Part shown: in pieces, positions 1 through 12,499 of the stretch
Layout: each line of letters begins with the position of its first letter
How positions within the stretch are numbered: the stretch's first letter is position 1
Source: Triangularia verruculosa
Taxonomy: Eukaryota > Ascomycota > Sordariomycetes > Sordariales > Podosporaceae
Reading direction: 5' to 3'
Assembly: GCA_033296885.1 (NCBI GenBank)
Contig: MU863881.1
Location: 372,001-436,000, forward strand
DNA: 64,000 bases
Translations under genes and position numbers: made by a program
Notes under the pieces: generated by a model
Database searches by the model: none
What the model was told of the DNA's origin: nothing
The model's input: the letters and a program-made list of their open reading frames with translations, nothing else

Positions 1-3000
1 GACATGTACTGAGCAACACCGTGCCGACGAAAAAGTTTGCAAGGGCCTTCAGGAGCAACGGCCTGAACGCAAATAAAGGAAAGCACGCTCCTGGTCGACA
101 CTAGAGCTCTATCTTGGCGGGTAGTTCACCATTGTCCATGTGGAGGCCAACCCAGGGAGCATGCACCCCAACCCTGCCCTAATCCCATGTTGGGCTTCTG
201 GAAGAGGGATCTCGCGTGGTGGCAACGGACCAGATGAATGGACTGAAGTTCAGATTACACTGAGGACCCAAAGGAAGCAATTTGCCGGACTGCTAGACCC
301 TGCTTGAGGCGTGTATTAGGTTAGCACACAAAGGGTCGAGTACAAGGAACTTCGGACCCAGACTGGTAGGGTAAGGCAACAGGCGATCCATGGGCTCCTT
401 CTTGCAAAAATCAGGTCCTGGGCTCCTCCTAGCTCTAGGAACAGCATTGGCCCCCGCAACTTCCTCCTCTCCAGACTTTTACTTCTACCAGCGAAACAAA
501 TCGCCGATCAACGGACTCTCCTACGGTCTCGGCGGGATACAATCGGCGATTGGGAAGGACTTACCATGTTGAGAGCGTAGTTTACGTGACCGGCTGACAC
601 CACACGACCCATTCCCAACCACTGCCTATGACGATAGCGACAGCGAGCGACCGCCACAAGGACGAATGCAGCAATGACGATCGGTACGAAGGCACGTGAA
701 ATACTGGGAAGTGGTCAGAAGATCCTGGAAATGGTAAGAGAAGGAACTGTGACAGCGACGGCGGGCAACGATGCCTCCCCGTGTCTTGCTTTCCAAAACC
801 TCCCGCCCTAGTGCCTGGGATGGGGGCACAAAGGTTGTGGACCCATCGCCCGAGCACTCCCATCCCATTTCCGGGATGCCTGTGAGAAGAACAGTTTAGG
901 ACGGCGTTTTGGGTCCCCGGTACGACCTGGGACAGGTCTCCATGGTGGTGGTGCCAACTGAGAGAGACATCTGAAATTAAATGCAACAAGGCATCCAATC
1001 CTGAATGTACTATGTTGAACGCCGGTTTTCATTCCCGTGTCCAAAACCTTTATTCTGGGAGCGCTGAAGGTGAACCCCCAGATGCTCCGCCCAATTCAGT
1101 CCAAGAATGAGGCCTCGACACTGGGTGCTACTTCGTGTACACGTGCCAAGGAAGATATAGAGACCAGCAACCCAAGTACCTAGGCTCGGGGAAGACATTG
1201 TGGACCTGTCTGGGAGTGGTGTAAGGATCGAGCCGATGACTGATGGCCCGGTGGGGTTTAGTTCGAGAAGGGCCACGAGCTGGTGCTGCAAGGCAACGTC
1301 GGAGACACATGACACATGCCAGGGAGTGGCACCAGATACGGCATACATGCTTCTTGTGCCTGCATCAGACGATCTTTAATCTCTAACAATCCATGTCCGT
1401 GTTCTGAAGGGGCCCGTCGTCATGCTTGTGCGAGTGGCAACTGGGGCGTCTTGTGTCATCGGGCGCCGTTGCACTCGAGACTCGGAGGTGAGTGGTAGCC
1501 CAATGTTCTAGCACAACGCCGTCTGGTACACTCCTATCTCAAAATTCTGGTGTGGACTGGTTTCCCCTGCCTGCTGCAAACCAAGGAGTCTTGACGACGG
1601 GACCTGACAGCAGCCGCGGGGTTACCTGATCAGGACAACACCGAAGAGCTCTTGGCAGGTCGAGTGTGTACCGCTATACCCGTGGAATTTCCCCAAGAAA
1701 ACGGGTCGCGAGCCCAACCTGAGCCGCGAATGACATTTGCTTGCGCAAGACGGAGAGGCCGGTCACCGAAATACAACCGACCGCAGATAGTGTCCCAAGC
1801 ATTCGCAGCTTCATCCCTGGATGACGCCGTGGTCTGATCCAGTGGCGGACAACCGGAACAGGATAACGGCTGGGTATTTATGAAGGATCAACAGCTCTTG
1901 AGAGACGCTTACAGAGATGAAGCACCGGCCGACGCTACAAGAAAATACACCATATCGTTTCGGCCGGAAGAAATCCCACGCATCCTCGTGAAATGTTGGA
2001 GAAAAGAAAAGGCCGGAATTTTGAACATCATGCCCACAAAGGCCCCTATTGCCCAGATATGTGTATATCAATAACCTTCCAATTACATCGGAATCCACCT
2101 AGGGAACACGCTTCCTGAGGTCATGGGCCACATAGACCTGGAGTTGGGGTCATAGAGACGGAGAAGAAGCACAGAGTAACGTCGTGGCTTGCAGAAGCGA
2201 TCAGACCCAGCAGCTCGGGTCGGCCCGCAAAAAGGCTCTTGGCAGCGTTCCACTCAAATCTCAGCGCTCTCGACTCTCTCATGCAACAGCTCCTGCTCCC
2301 CGCGTTCGCCCTGGAAGCATGAACGCCTCAGCTTTACACTGTCCCAGAGTAAGGTACGATGCCTTCCAGGCGCCCAATTGTATCCCGCTGGCATCAGATC
2401 ACCTTGTTATCGCTCTTCACGGAGCCGTGGAACCAGTGCCGAGATCTCAGCCAGCACTGTTCACACATTGCCCTCATCATTGGCAAGGAGCAGTCCCTAC
2501 AGAACTCGGCCCGGTTCCGCGCCCAGCCAACGGTCGGGCAACACAAGAGACAAGACATCGTTCGTGAGAGTTTCGAGCCCTCTCCCTCCTCGAGTCATAT
2601 CGCGGTTCCAGCGCAACAACGAATGCCACCCTCGTCGTCACGTAGCTAGAAAGCCAGGAACTGCCGGTGCTTTGCTTGACTCCAACTACAGACGGAAAGG
2701 AGAGGGGAAACTGGAGCCGAGCATGCATGCCACAAGAGGAGCGGCAAAGTGACGCACAGCTTGCTGTAAGTTGTTGATGGATAACTATACTGATCTGGAG
2801 GCAGAGATTGCCCATGCATCCATGCTGTGGAAGTGGGAAGAGAGCTGAAACCAAACGCACTGCACGAGAAGCATCGAGATTGATTGATGATAAACGCGAT
2901 GCATTCAGAGAAAGACATGCCGAGGGCCTCCAAGTCGCCACCGCGACACACATTCTCAGCCACCTGGGCGCCATCCACAGTGGGGCTTCGACGCCATGCA

Positions 3001-3257
3001 GGGGCTCCCTGTCGTGGCTTGCTTCTGGACTGTCGCGTCAGCGTCAAGAGACCCCAAGTCCCAAGCCGTTCTGGTTGAACAGCATCATGGTCCCAACCAT
3101 TAACCTGTCAGACGGGTACACACATGGCATCAATGGAATGTCGAGAGAATCACTCAGATATTCAGGTAAGTATTTCTGTATCCTGCTATTTTACAACAAG
3201 AAACCTATCCCAAGCCAACTTGAAAGAAATGCCGTGCCCAAATTGCTAGCTGATTGC
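1..3257. other. No recognisable gene
   Basis: Only short open frames of skewed composition are found on both strands. None starts with a convincing ATG context, shows a domain, or joins to a neighbour through good splice sites. The longest, near 2189-2752 (+), is rich in Ser, Arg and Pro and looks like chance. I see no RNA gene or repeat here. The right end is the 3' flank of the flavohemoglobin gene. Confidence 0.6.
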
Positions 3258-4514
3258 TCATTCATCGCTGACATCACCTGTTGCAAAGAGCTCCAGGAAC
3301 GTCCTCGACTTATCGACGCCCTGCTCGACCAATGTACGCCGCACGTCCGTCATAAATGCCTCGGGGCCACAGATGTAGTACTCGGATCGAGAGTCGCCCA
3401 GGAACAGGCCGCTGTCCTTGTCCAACTTCGCCAGGTCCAGCCGCATGTCTCCAAACTCGTAGTGTACCCCGGCGCGATCCTCGGGGCCAAGTGTGCGCAA
3501 GAACACATTGGCCGACACGTTTTCGTTCTCGCGACAAATACGCCGGATGTCGTCAGCAAAAGGCTGCGCTGCGCTCGATCGTGACGAATGGATCCAGGAC
3601 ACTGGTCTCTTGGCCTTTGACAACACGAGGCTGTCCAGGATGGCCTTGAGTGGTGTCGCACCAACACCGGCAGAGATCAAGACAACGGGGACACCCTCCT
3701 TGCTCTGGTCTTGAGGGTCCACGAAGAACTCGCCTTGCGGGTGCGAAAGCTCGACCTCGTCACCCACAGCGTACCTATCGTGCAGCATGTTGGATACAAG
3801 GGCAGGGGCGCTCGGCTTGAGGGCCTCTTCTCGCTTGACGCTGATGCGATAGTACTCTCCCTTTCTCGGACCCTCGCTCAAGCTGTATTGTCTGCTCTGG
3901 AGGTACCCAAGCTCTGGCACCGGCACCTGCAAGCTAACGTACTGTCCGGGCAGGTATTTTGGCAGGGGCGTGGCCCCGTCGCTAGGGGCGAGGTAGAAGC
4001 TCGTAATGGTGCTGCTTTCGGGGACTTTCTGGGTGATACGGAACTTGCGCCAGCCGACCCATCCATCTGCGGCGTTGGCCTTGTACATCTCGCCTTCGCG
4101 GTTGATGAAGACCTTCGCGAGCACGCCGTATGCGGCAGTCCAGGCCTCAACGATCTCGGGGGTCGCTGCGTCACCGAGGACCTGCCCAATGGCTTGGATC
4201 AAGTACTGTCCGACAAGGTCGTACTGCCCAGGGGTCACTTGAAGAGAGACGTGCTTGTGGGCAATGCGCTCAACGGCGTGGGTCAACTTGGGGAGATCGT
4301 CGATATACGTTGCGTAGGCCAAGACAGCACCGGCAAGTGCCCGTGGCTGTCTACCAGTCGTTTGGCTGGTGGTGCTGAAGAAGTTGTGGAGTGCTGGAAC
4401 ATCTCCAATGAGATTGCTGTAGAAGGTGGTGGTGATGGCGACGCCATGTTCCTTGAGGACTGGCGCCGTCGCCTTGACGATGGCGATTTGCTCTGGTGTG
4501 ATAGGGGCTGCCAT
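3258..4514 (-). CDS. Flavohemoglobin (nitric oxide dioxygenase)
   Basis: This intronless gene encodes about 418 residues, the usual length for the family. Flavohemoglobins oxidise nitric oxide to nitrate using O2 and NAD(P)H, and so protect against nitrosative stress. The N-terminal globin domain (about residues 1-140) shows a distal Gln region (TTSQTTGRQ) and the proximal-His region (ERIAHKHVSL). The FAD-binding segment has RQYSLS near residue 200. The NAD(P)H-binding part shows GVGATPLKAIL and, near the C terminus, YICGPEAFM. The open frame runs ten codons further upstream but without an ATG; the chosen start is the ATG that gives MAAPITPEQ, where the globin fold should begin. No organelle signal is obvious, so a cytosolic location is inferred. 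A TATA-like stretch lies upstream near 4730. Identification is firm; which paralogue it is cannot be told. Confidence 0.95.
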   Translation of the reverse strand: MAAPITPEQIAIVKATAPVLKEHGVAITTTFYSNLIGDVPALHNFFSTTSQTTGRQPRALAGAVLAYATYIDDLPKLTHAVERIAHKHVSLQVTPGQYDLVGQYLIQAIGQVLGDAATPEIVEAWTAAYGVLAKVFINREGEMYKANAADGWVGWRKFRITQKVPESSTITSFYLAPSDGATPLPKYLPGQYVSLQVPVPELGYLQSRQYSLSEGPRKGEYYRISVKREEALKPSAPALVSNMLHDRYAVGDEVELSHPQGEFFVDPQDQSKEGVPVVLISAGVGATPLKAILDSLVLSKAKRPVSWIHSSRSSAAQPFADDIRRICRENENVSANVFLRTLGPEDRAGVHYEFGDMRLDLAKLDKDSGLFLGDSRSEYYICGPEAFMTDVRRTLVEQGVDKSRTFLELFATGDVSDE

Positions 4515-6444
4515 GTTGAAGACTGTTTGTTCTTGACTTGGCAAAGCTTGTCGGGTGGCTATTGGGAGGGGGAGAGACTCAAGTTAAAAGTCTTGACAAG
4601 TGTAGCGTCTCAGGGTCCCGGCGGTTGATTCAAGTGGGGAACTGGGGAACTGGGGATGTGCGTTGTGACTGTGGTCCACTCTGTTGATGGCTCGGGAATT
4701 CGAGATTGCTTTGCATAGGATGTCGGTGGGTATTTATATTCTTCCATGTCTTCTCTCTTGCTCGACCTTTTTGTCATTCCTCCGCCCTTGATCTCCTACA
4801 TTACGCACCTTTCTCTGGGCATTGCGCAAAACTTTTCTTGGTCTCGCCGACCACGATTTGGGGTTGTGGTACGATACGGCACCCCGTACGATCCAACATT
4901 GAGGTTTGCATCTCCGAGGGCCGATACTAGACACAGCGCGGATTTTCTCTTGCAAGTCGCAAAACCGCTGTCCAGATCGACCCAAGCGACTGGCAATTCT
5001 GCCGGCTGGGCAATTCCTGCAACTCCCGTCGCGTGGACATTTGAGGCTCGATCAACCGGATCAGCTCACTATTGATAACAGGAAGAGCTGAGTCAGCTGT
5101 TCCCAGTAACAATTGCATCTCCGCGGCGGGAACACCCGTTCTCCGGGGCCCACGGTAGCATTACGGCGGGGCTCTGCTGACCCTTCTGGCACGATCTCGA
5201 CGAGTCCCGGCAAGCGCATTTGTCACTTTGAACATGGCATGACAGGGCGCAGTCCATCATCAGCTTTATTTTTGTCTTGCCTCCTTCGAGACCCGGCAGT
5301 CCCGAGCGGTGTCGTTTTCAAGGTGTGGATGGTCGAGGTGCCACCGCCCCAGCTGCTGACACCGTCATGATCATCAAGTTGCTTTGGAAGAAGACAGACT
5401 GATAACAGGACACAGATCGCCTACATGATGTCTTCACATGCAACCATCACTACGACGGCAAAGCTCCTTGATTGGCATCGGCAGCTGCAACCTTATCTTG
5501 ACGTCTTGGTCACACATGTGCCTTGTTGATCTTTGCCGGAATTAATCATGGAGGGTTGCGGGACGGTATGCGGTTTGGGGCTCTTATCTATCCAGCAACG
5601 GTATCTCTATACCCCACGACGGGCTCTAGCTATACGACTTGATAAGCTGATACACGCGCTCTACTTCACTGGCTCCTTTGGCAGCGGTCCAACAGCCCCA
5701 ACCTATCAGACTGACTCCATACCTCCAGGGGTAACCGGAGGGTTTCAATAGTGCCAATGCCTAAGGTTTGCGTACCTATGTCCATGAAGGCAGGCTGTGT
5801 ACTCAGGAGGGCGATGAGTCCATGAGCGACGGCTGTATGTCTCAGGATGCGATAATCCTTTGATGTCGCTGAAGTCAATCTTGACAAAACATGCATCAAT
5901 ATGCAATGTGGGTAGTCAGCCGGAAATCCTCTAAAAGTACCATTCATTCACACTACATGTCTTGGACAGTCAATTTCCTCTGATTAATTAACCATTGGTA
6001 TGTGTAGAGGTAACCTTTCTTGGGATAACAGATCTGCCAGGTCCAACTGACAATAATAATCACCAACTACCTGGAATCGACAAGAGTGTACTGACAATGT
6101 AGATCTAGCGCCACTCAGAGCTCGTTTCTGTAAGCGTTGGCTACTCGTGGAATCATGATTCCGGATGAGAACTGGGGATAGATCCTACATAGGCAGCAAC
6201 CAACATACGGCAAAAGGCAAGTTTTGTCCACTGCAGGATGATATTCAACATAGAAAGTATGTCAGAGACCAGATACAGATATATAGTACAAACATGATCA
6301 TTATATATGGTACTTGAGAACAAGAAGATTAGCAAAACATGAAGACCTGAAAGCCAACAATGACTATGTGTTTGTTGAACCACAATAGTGCGACTGGTCA
6401 ATATAGGTAGGTAGTGGGTGGTGGGCGTAAACTCGACAACGGCC
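4515..6444. other. Intergenic, no gene seen
   Basis: This holds the promoter side of the flavohemoglobin gene and the 3' side of the oxidase gene. Short open frames on both strands have no domain and no plausible splicing. The part near 5980-6400 is AT-rich, as expected of untranslated or intergenic DNA. Confidence 0.6.
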
Positions 6445-8726
6445 TTAAGTTAACCGTGCGGGCATCGTTAATCGTGATGCAGTGCTTGGCCATGACTTTG
6501 TGATGGACAGCGAGCGTGTAGTTGGTTGCAGCCGAGTGGTCAAGATTTGTGTGGACTGTTGCTTTATCGTGGTAGATCTGGCTGTCATGGTTGATCGTGA
6601 TGTATTCGTCAACCTCGATGTTGTTGTCGACTGCGTTCTTGTGCTTGATGATGACTGGGCGCTTGTTGAAAGTGATCGAGTGCTGGTGCTCCGAACAGGC
6701 TCATTAGCAGTTCTCCAGTACTGCTCCAAGTCCTCCCTAATCTCATCGACATGTCCATACGCATCAGTTGCGACAAAGTCTCTCACAGTGTCGTCAATTG
6801 CTTCCTCCGAAAAGGGTCCTGTCCGCGCCTGGAAGTCAGTCATGACAAACGGCTTCGCCCTCCACTTCGGCTCCATGGGATCCAAAAACGTGGCAGAGAG
6901 GTTGTTGTATCCAAAGTCTGGCAGCGCGGTGACGTTGAAGGCAGCCATCATGTCATCGTCCTCGTGGATGAGGTTGTGACAGTGAAACATGTAGACACCG
7001 TCCCAGGGGGCGTAGTGTGCCTCCACCAGCACCGTCTCCTCCCTGCCAAGCCACACGACATCTTTCAGACCCTCGCTCTCGTACTTCTCGACCCTTCTGC
7101 CCTCGCGCCGACGCCAGATCACCCGAAAGTCAACCAAATGCACATGGATCGGGTGAGACCAACCGTCAGTGGTGTTCTCTAGCTCCCAGATCTCGACCGT
7201 GCCGCGGGGGACGTTGGAAAGGATGCGGTTGTTGGCTTCTGCAAACCCGACGCCGTTTATCAGCCATTGTCCGTTTGCGCGGTGGAACTTGAAGTGCTGG
7301 TTGATCTTTCTTCGTGTTTTGGGACGGGGGAACGGGACGGTTCGTAGTTGTCTAGGGATGAGGGAGGTGTCTGGCTCAGTGGTGGTATTCGCGACGACAA
7401 AGCGCATGACCTTGTCTGTGTCTTCATAGTCGTCTTCAACACCAGCACCACCGGCTTTGGCAAAGTTTCGAAGCTCGATTGTTTGCCCTGCGTAGGAGGA
7501 AAAGTCAAAAACCACTTCGTATCGTTCCGCCATGGAGATGTACTGCCAAACACATCAGCTATTTGTCTCGGGAGAAAGGTCCAAGGGCAGAGGAAAATAC
7601 CATGTACGAAACCTGAACCGGTTTCTCCAGTAGCCCCGAGTCGCTCGCGACCACTTTGAAAGGAAGTTTGGCGTTGAGTCCGCCAACATTGCTCGTCTTG
7701 ACGAAGTACAGCGCGAACGACCTCGACACAGCAGCGTTGAGAAAGCGAAACCGGTACTTGCGGGGCTCAACGCTCAGGTAAGGCCACGGTTGTCCGTTGA
7801 CATGTATTACATCGCCCCAGAGACTGATTCTCTCCCCGATGGTGGAGAACAGCGTCCCGTCGGCGTTGTACTGCTTGGCTGCGAGCACCAGCGGAATATC
7901 GTACTCGCCGTAGCCGGAGGGGAGGTTGAGTGCGTCTTCGGCCGGGTCGTGTACAAGATAGACGCCTGCTTGTCCCATGTACGCATTTTCTGCTGTCTAA
8001 AGGCACCATCGCATGTCAGTATGGTGTGCCTCGGTCAGTGAAAGAGGAGTGACAGGTACGAACAATATGTACTGCGTGGTCATGGTACCACATCATCCTG
8101 GCGGCCTGCTGATTTGGATAGTAGTAATCCTTGTACTCTCCAGGAGCGGTGGTATCTTCAGCCCAGCCGTCGAAGGGCGCTCGGGAATAGGACCCGTGAA
8201 GGTGGACGGAGCTGTTGGCGTGAGCATTGTTGACGAAGCGGACGACCGACTCAGTTCCACGAGGAACCAAAACCGTTGGACCGGGGGAGATGCCATCGTA
8301 CCCAACCAAGTTAGCAGGGCTGAGATTTGGATAGATGGAGTATTGGAATGGTTTGATTTCAATCTCGTAGTAATGCACCTGCTTGACAGTCGGAGAATTG
8401 ACGTGTGTGAGGTTAGAAATTGGGGAAGTCACATTGGTCAGAGTGGGGACTTTGACAATGCTGCGAGGTGAGTGTTAGTTTGATGGGACGAATATCATTG
8501 CGGAGACTTGCCGGCTGGGTTGCTTTAAAGGAGGAATAGGAAGCGGGACTTGGAACATCAGCGGGTAGTCTGGACTCAGGTTTGGGTGTTTCCTCTTGGC
8601 CAAATGGTGAGTCTGCGGCCCAGAACCGGAACCGAGGTCGTCCTGATGCAAGACGTGACCTGCTGCAAGATGGTATCTCAAAGCCGCGGCAAGGGCCATG
8701 AGCTTCAAACAGCGGAATAACACCAT
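6445..8726 (-). CDS. Bilirubin-oxidase-like multicopper oxidase, secreted
   Basis: Four exons are inferred: 8726-8512, 8460-8064, 7996-7601 and 7542-6445, giving about 701 residues. The protein begins with a signal peptide (MVLFRCLKLMALAAALRYHL). All four copper motifs are present: SVHLHG, WYHDHAVH, HPIHVHL and HCHNLIHEDDDMM. The last carries the Cys for type 1 copper and a following Met as likely axial ligand, as in bilirubin oxidases. The order of motifs and phrases such as GQAGVYLVHDPAEDALNLP match fungal bilirubin oxidases, which oxidise bilirubin and other phenolic or pyrrolic substrates with reduction of O2 to water. Intron 1 needs a GC donor (GCAAGT) and has a CTAAC branch site. The last exon adds a Ser/Thr/Arg-rich tail of about 80 residues that the core enzyme lacks. 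The enzyme class is clear; the true substrate is not. Confidence 0.92.
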
Positions 8727-8777
8727 GGCGGAACGACCGAGAGCTTGATGATACCTATTTCCTACGATTATCAAGCC

Positions 8778-8787
8778 AAATATATAA
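8778..8787 (-). promoter_or_regulatory. TATA-like box of the multicopper oxidase gene
   Basis: Read on the minus strand the sequence is TTATATATTT, about 50 nt before the start codon. Placement suits a fungal core promoter. This is inference from position and sequence only. Confidence 0.45.
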
Positions 8788-9950
8788 GGACGTCTCGACC
8801 GTCTACCAGACTCGGCTCGAGCTGCCCTCCTCCCCCGACTCAATCCCCAGACACCCCGCTCGGCCAGCTTCTGATGGACACATCTCGCACTTAGTTCCTT
8901 CTCGCGATATTTCCGGCGATGAAACAATACTTTCGACACATCCATGTCGCCGTGATAGCTTCTGCTCGAGGAAAGAGCATTCAAGTTTCCATCTTTAGAT
9001 CCCTTCGGGTGGTGTGGGGGCTAGACTACCTAATGATACGAGACGTCCGTGGGCACCAGGGGGTAAACATCGCTTCGGCAACTGCCGACACTACCGCTCA
9101 GCCCTGAGCAAATTAAAATATCCGATAGTCCCATGCAGGTCGATCCCCGCTGCTGATATGGGGAACCTCCAGTAGACCAACTTGGTGGAGAGCGACGGTC
9201 CCACAGTGCCCCGGCACGTCATCGGGAAGAAGCCGAGTCGACATGACCCCTGTGCTTCCTCGCGTGACGGTCCGCATTTGGTGAAGGAGCCCCTGCAGAC
9301 AGCAGCCAGCCCCTGACCTCGGGCCAGGATACCATCGGCCACATTGGCCCTTTGCTTTCTCCATTTACCAGGTTGGGGATCCGGAACATACTCCGTTCAT
9401 GGACATGTAGACTATCACACGAGCCTCTATGTTCTCGAAATGAGCACCTTGGGCCGTGCCAAGACGGACGAAATTGCCTATAAACCCCGTCGTTAGCTGG
9501 GGGAGGGTGGAGGTGCTCGTGGAATCTTTCCTGACACTCGAAAGAAGAAAATATACGGATAGAAGCAAGATTTAGCGAGCTCTTATGGCGGGGGTTAAGA
9601 CTGCAGAGGAAGCGGCACAGGATGCTGGCTAGGCCTTGGCTGCGTGATAGTTGCGAGCTGTCCCGCTTGACTCGTACATATTGGTACTCCGTAAGGTTGT
9701 ATTCTCGTAGCTCTGGCCACCAAGTCAGTCAACGGCTCTATCGTCTCAAAGTGGATGTGCTCATCTCAGAATATTGGCCCGTTCGTGCAATAACTCGCTT
9801 CTACCTCCATGACCAAGCTGATGAGTAACTCGAGCCGAGACTGAATGAATCGTCGCTGACATGTATGCTTAGGTTCCGAGATTGGAGCCACCTCGAGTAG
9901 AAGTGCCAAATGAAAGTATAACCTTGGCAGAGATGTCGCAAAAATGAGTT
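8788..9950. other. Divergent intergenic region, no gene seen
   Basis: This lies between the oxidase gene (-) and the secreted-protein gene (+), so it should hold both promoters. Open frames are short and featureless. Confidence 0.55.
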
Positions 9951-9957
9951 TATATAA
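9951..9957 (+). promoter_or_regulatory. TATA-like box
   Basis: TATATAA lies 74 nt before the ATG chosen for the secreted-protein gene. It argues against using the ATG at 9944, which would sit upstream of the box. Confidence 0.45.
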
Positions 9958-10030
9958 GACAGGACCCTGGATAGCTAGATATATTCGTTGGCCTCATGCT
10001 GTATCTTTACATTGGTCCTTTGTTCCTTTG

Positions 10031-11873
10031 ATGATGTCTGTCAGTATGCTGACGCACCTCTTCTCCCACTTTCTTTCAAGCCTCTCCATCCTCCTCCTTC
10101 TTATGTCCAGTTCTATCCTAGCTCAGGTCCTTCGAGATGACTCGCCTATATGGGTCCAGGGAGCGTTCGAGGACGCCACTGTTACAGTCAATGACACATC
10201 ATATAACGCCGGTGGAACCATTACAGTCAATGGCTTCATCATGAACATTCCTAAGAACCTCTTGGTTCAGTTTCCTGCCGCATGGGTGCCATGGAGAGAC
10301 TTTGTCGCGAGCAAATCAGACTTCATGGGATTCGAAACCTTGGTAAGATAGGCCCCGGTTTTCAAGCAGCTGATTCCACTCGAGTCTTACGTTAGCTGCT
10401 AACTTTGCCGCAGGTAATGGGCAACACCATCGAGGGAGATCCTCGAGTCGGCCAGGTTGTCATAACTGAGTTCTTTGAAGGCCTCAGCTTTGGCTTCATA
10501 GAGTCACTCAATTACACCGATGGCAGCATGAAGATTGAGAATGGTCCTGTTGTGCGTATCAGCGATCCCAATGGTGTCTTTTCTGTCGGGTACGACGGCG
10601 CCCCATTCATGACCGCAGATGACCAGAGTCCAAGCATCACTGCTTTTTCTGGATTCCCCATGTGCATCCCTCGCAGCAGCTCAGATCCTTTGTGCCCCTT
10701 GAGCAATCGGCCTACAGGTGGTCCTGGTATCTTGTAAGCCTTTTTCATCAATGCTGAGTTCGGACTCATTGTTAACGGTATCGCTCTTAGCCGAGCTCCT
10801 GACCCATTGGTCATGGCCCCCTTCTTGCCCGGCGATCTCATCACCTTCAGTGGGTTCCGCCGTGGTGACGAAGTCATCGCCTTCAGCATTGTTGCCCAGA
10901 ACGTGCAGATCACCACCGGCGACAATATCGTGTACATCAGGATGGATCTCGCCCTGTTGGGTATATTCAGCCCCAATCCAGCCGCAGAGACTGCTGATTC
11001 ACGGGTATGCCCCTTTTGCATAGAGGTACTAAAACCCGTCCTAGTGCTAACCTCGCCATACCTTAGTTCATCGGCTTCTCCTCCAACTCCCGTGCCTCGG
11101 TAACCTTGTATGCGCTCGACGTCGACCCATGCACAGGAGAAACGAGGGAACGTATGATTGCAGGTGTCGGGTTACGCGGTGGACGGAACTTCCAGAACAA
11201 GTTTGAGTACCGCAACGAGATTCTGTTTGGCTACACGCGTGAATATCGTGCCGTAGCTGAGATTGATGGCGTGCCCATCATTCAGAGGACCAAGAACGGG
11301 ATCTTGGCAGGGAGCTACGTCCAGCCGGTTAACGTGTGGGTGCAGACAGAGATGGATATTCCTGGCTTGTTTGCCAGCGGTGTGCCATTCGAGTTCCGAC
11401 AGATGGAGTTCTTGACGAAGGGGGTCGGGCGCGACGAGAATGGAAACATCTGGGGGCCGTTGGATCCTTTTCCGCAGTCGTTGGTGCCTATCTCCCCGCT
11501 GGATTGCGGAACCGGGGTGTCGACGAGGAATGTCTCTGCCGATGACGTCGCTTCTGAGGTCAAAGGGCGGGCTCCTGTGACTGGTGAGTTGGCCTGTGCG
11601 GTACGTGATGGTTAGACGTGCCATAGCTGACCTGAGATAGGGCCGGTTAGATCTCACGTTGAGAAGCGGAGAACCTTTGGGTCGCGATTAGGTCGAATGA
11701 GGGCCGAGGCGGTCGCTGGTGCCGACAACAAAGACACCGATGAACCGGAGATGAATATTGCTCCCGCTGAACTTGCAGCGATCAAGGAAAAGGCGAAGCT
11801 CGACGCCATACTGGAGCAAGATCAGATCGAACCTCTGTTTGGGGTTGATGGGCCCGTGGAACAATTGCAATGA
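10031..11873 (+). CDS. Secreted protein of unknown function
   Basis: Five exons are inferred: 10031-10342, 10414-10733, 10791-11004, 11067-11583 and 11641-11873, about 531 residues, all joins in frame. The start at two adjacent ATGs gives a strong signal peptide with the core LSSLSILLLLMSSSILAQ. The rest looks like a soluble beta-rich protein with conserved-looking stretches (MGNTIEGDPRVGQVVITEFF, FLPGDLITFSGFRRGDEVIA) and few cysteines. The last exon adds a charged C-terminal segment (AAIKEKAKLDAILEQDQIEP). I recognise no catalytic motif. It is probably a conserved fungal secreted protein. The first four exons are more secure than the last, since an unspliced reading would stop soon after 11583. 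Confidence 0.7.
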
Positions 11874-12499
11874 TGAATTTCCGGCAATAGTAGGAGTTTT
11901 TGAGTTGTCTGTAAGCTTGTGGAGACACGAGTTGCATGCCTTGTCAGTTATTATTGTGCGCTAACTGTTCTCTCCATTCTCATAGTTGGAGCAGAACCGC
12001 AGGGGCAGAAAAATTCAGTGTCTTTAGACCTCAGCAGCATATGCTCACAACGGATCATTCACGGCGTGACACACTGATGCTCTTGCCCCTGAACCCCTGA
12101 GCTGGTCTGGGCAGCGGCCTGTGATACGTTAGGTTTTGCACTGCCCTTTCAGCGGATGCCTCCCACCAAAAATTAGCGTTGGGAGCTCAGTGGCAAAGGG
12201 GTCAAAGCACGATTCTGAATTCCCCCTCCGATATCAATCGCCCTTGGATCATTTGTACCTCTGGTGCTTCAAAACCCGTCATGATGCTCTTTGCAAACAG
12301 CATGTGGGCAAGCAACCAACAGTCACGTGCATCTGCCCGTGTCACCAAGGAAGCCCTATTAAAGCGAGACAAATCCTCCATGTCCTTCTCTAGTACGCAA
12401 GTCTAACAAAGGTGAACCTCACTTACAAATTGCCTTCTTTCACACCCGAGTCGCTGCTCATCAACATCGGGCACGTCTTGTACGTAGGTACTTATCGCA
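11874..12499. other. Intergenic, no gene seen
   Basis: Only short open frames are present. The right end is the promoter of the next gene. Nothing else is recognisable. Confidence 0.55.

Noticed and set aside
2189..2752. 187-codon open frame near the left end
   Set aside because: No ATG at the start, Ser/Arg/Pro-rich composition, overlapping frames of similar length on both strands; looks like chance.
3711..4628. 305-codon open frame on the plus strand
   Set aside because: It lies fully antisense to the flavohemoglobin gene and reflects GC-rich codon use of that gene, with no domain.
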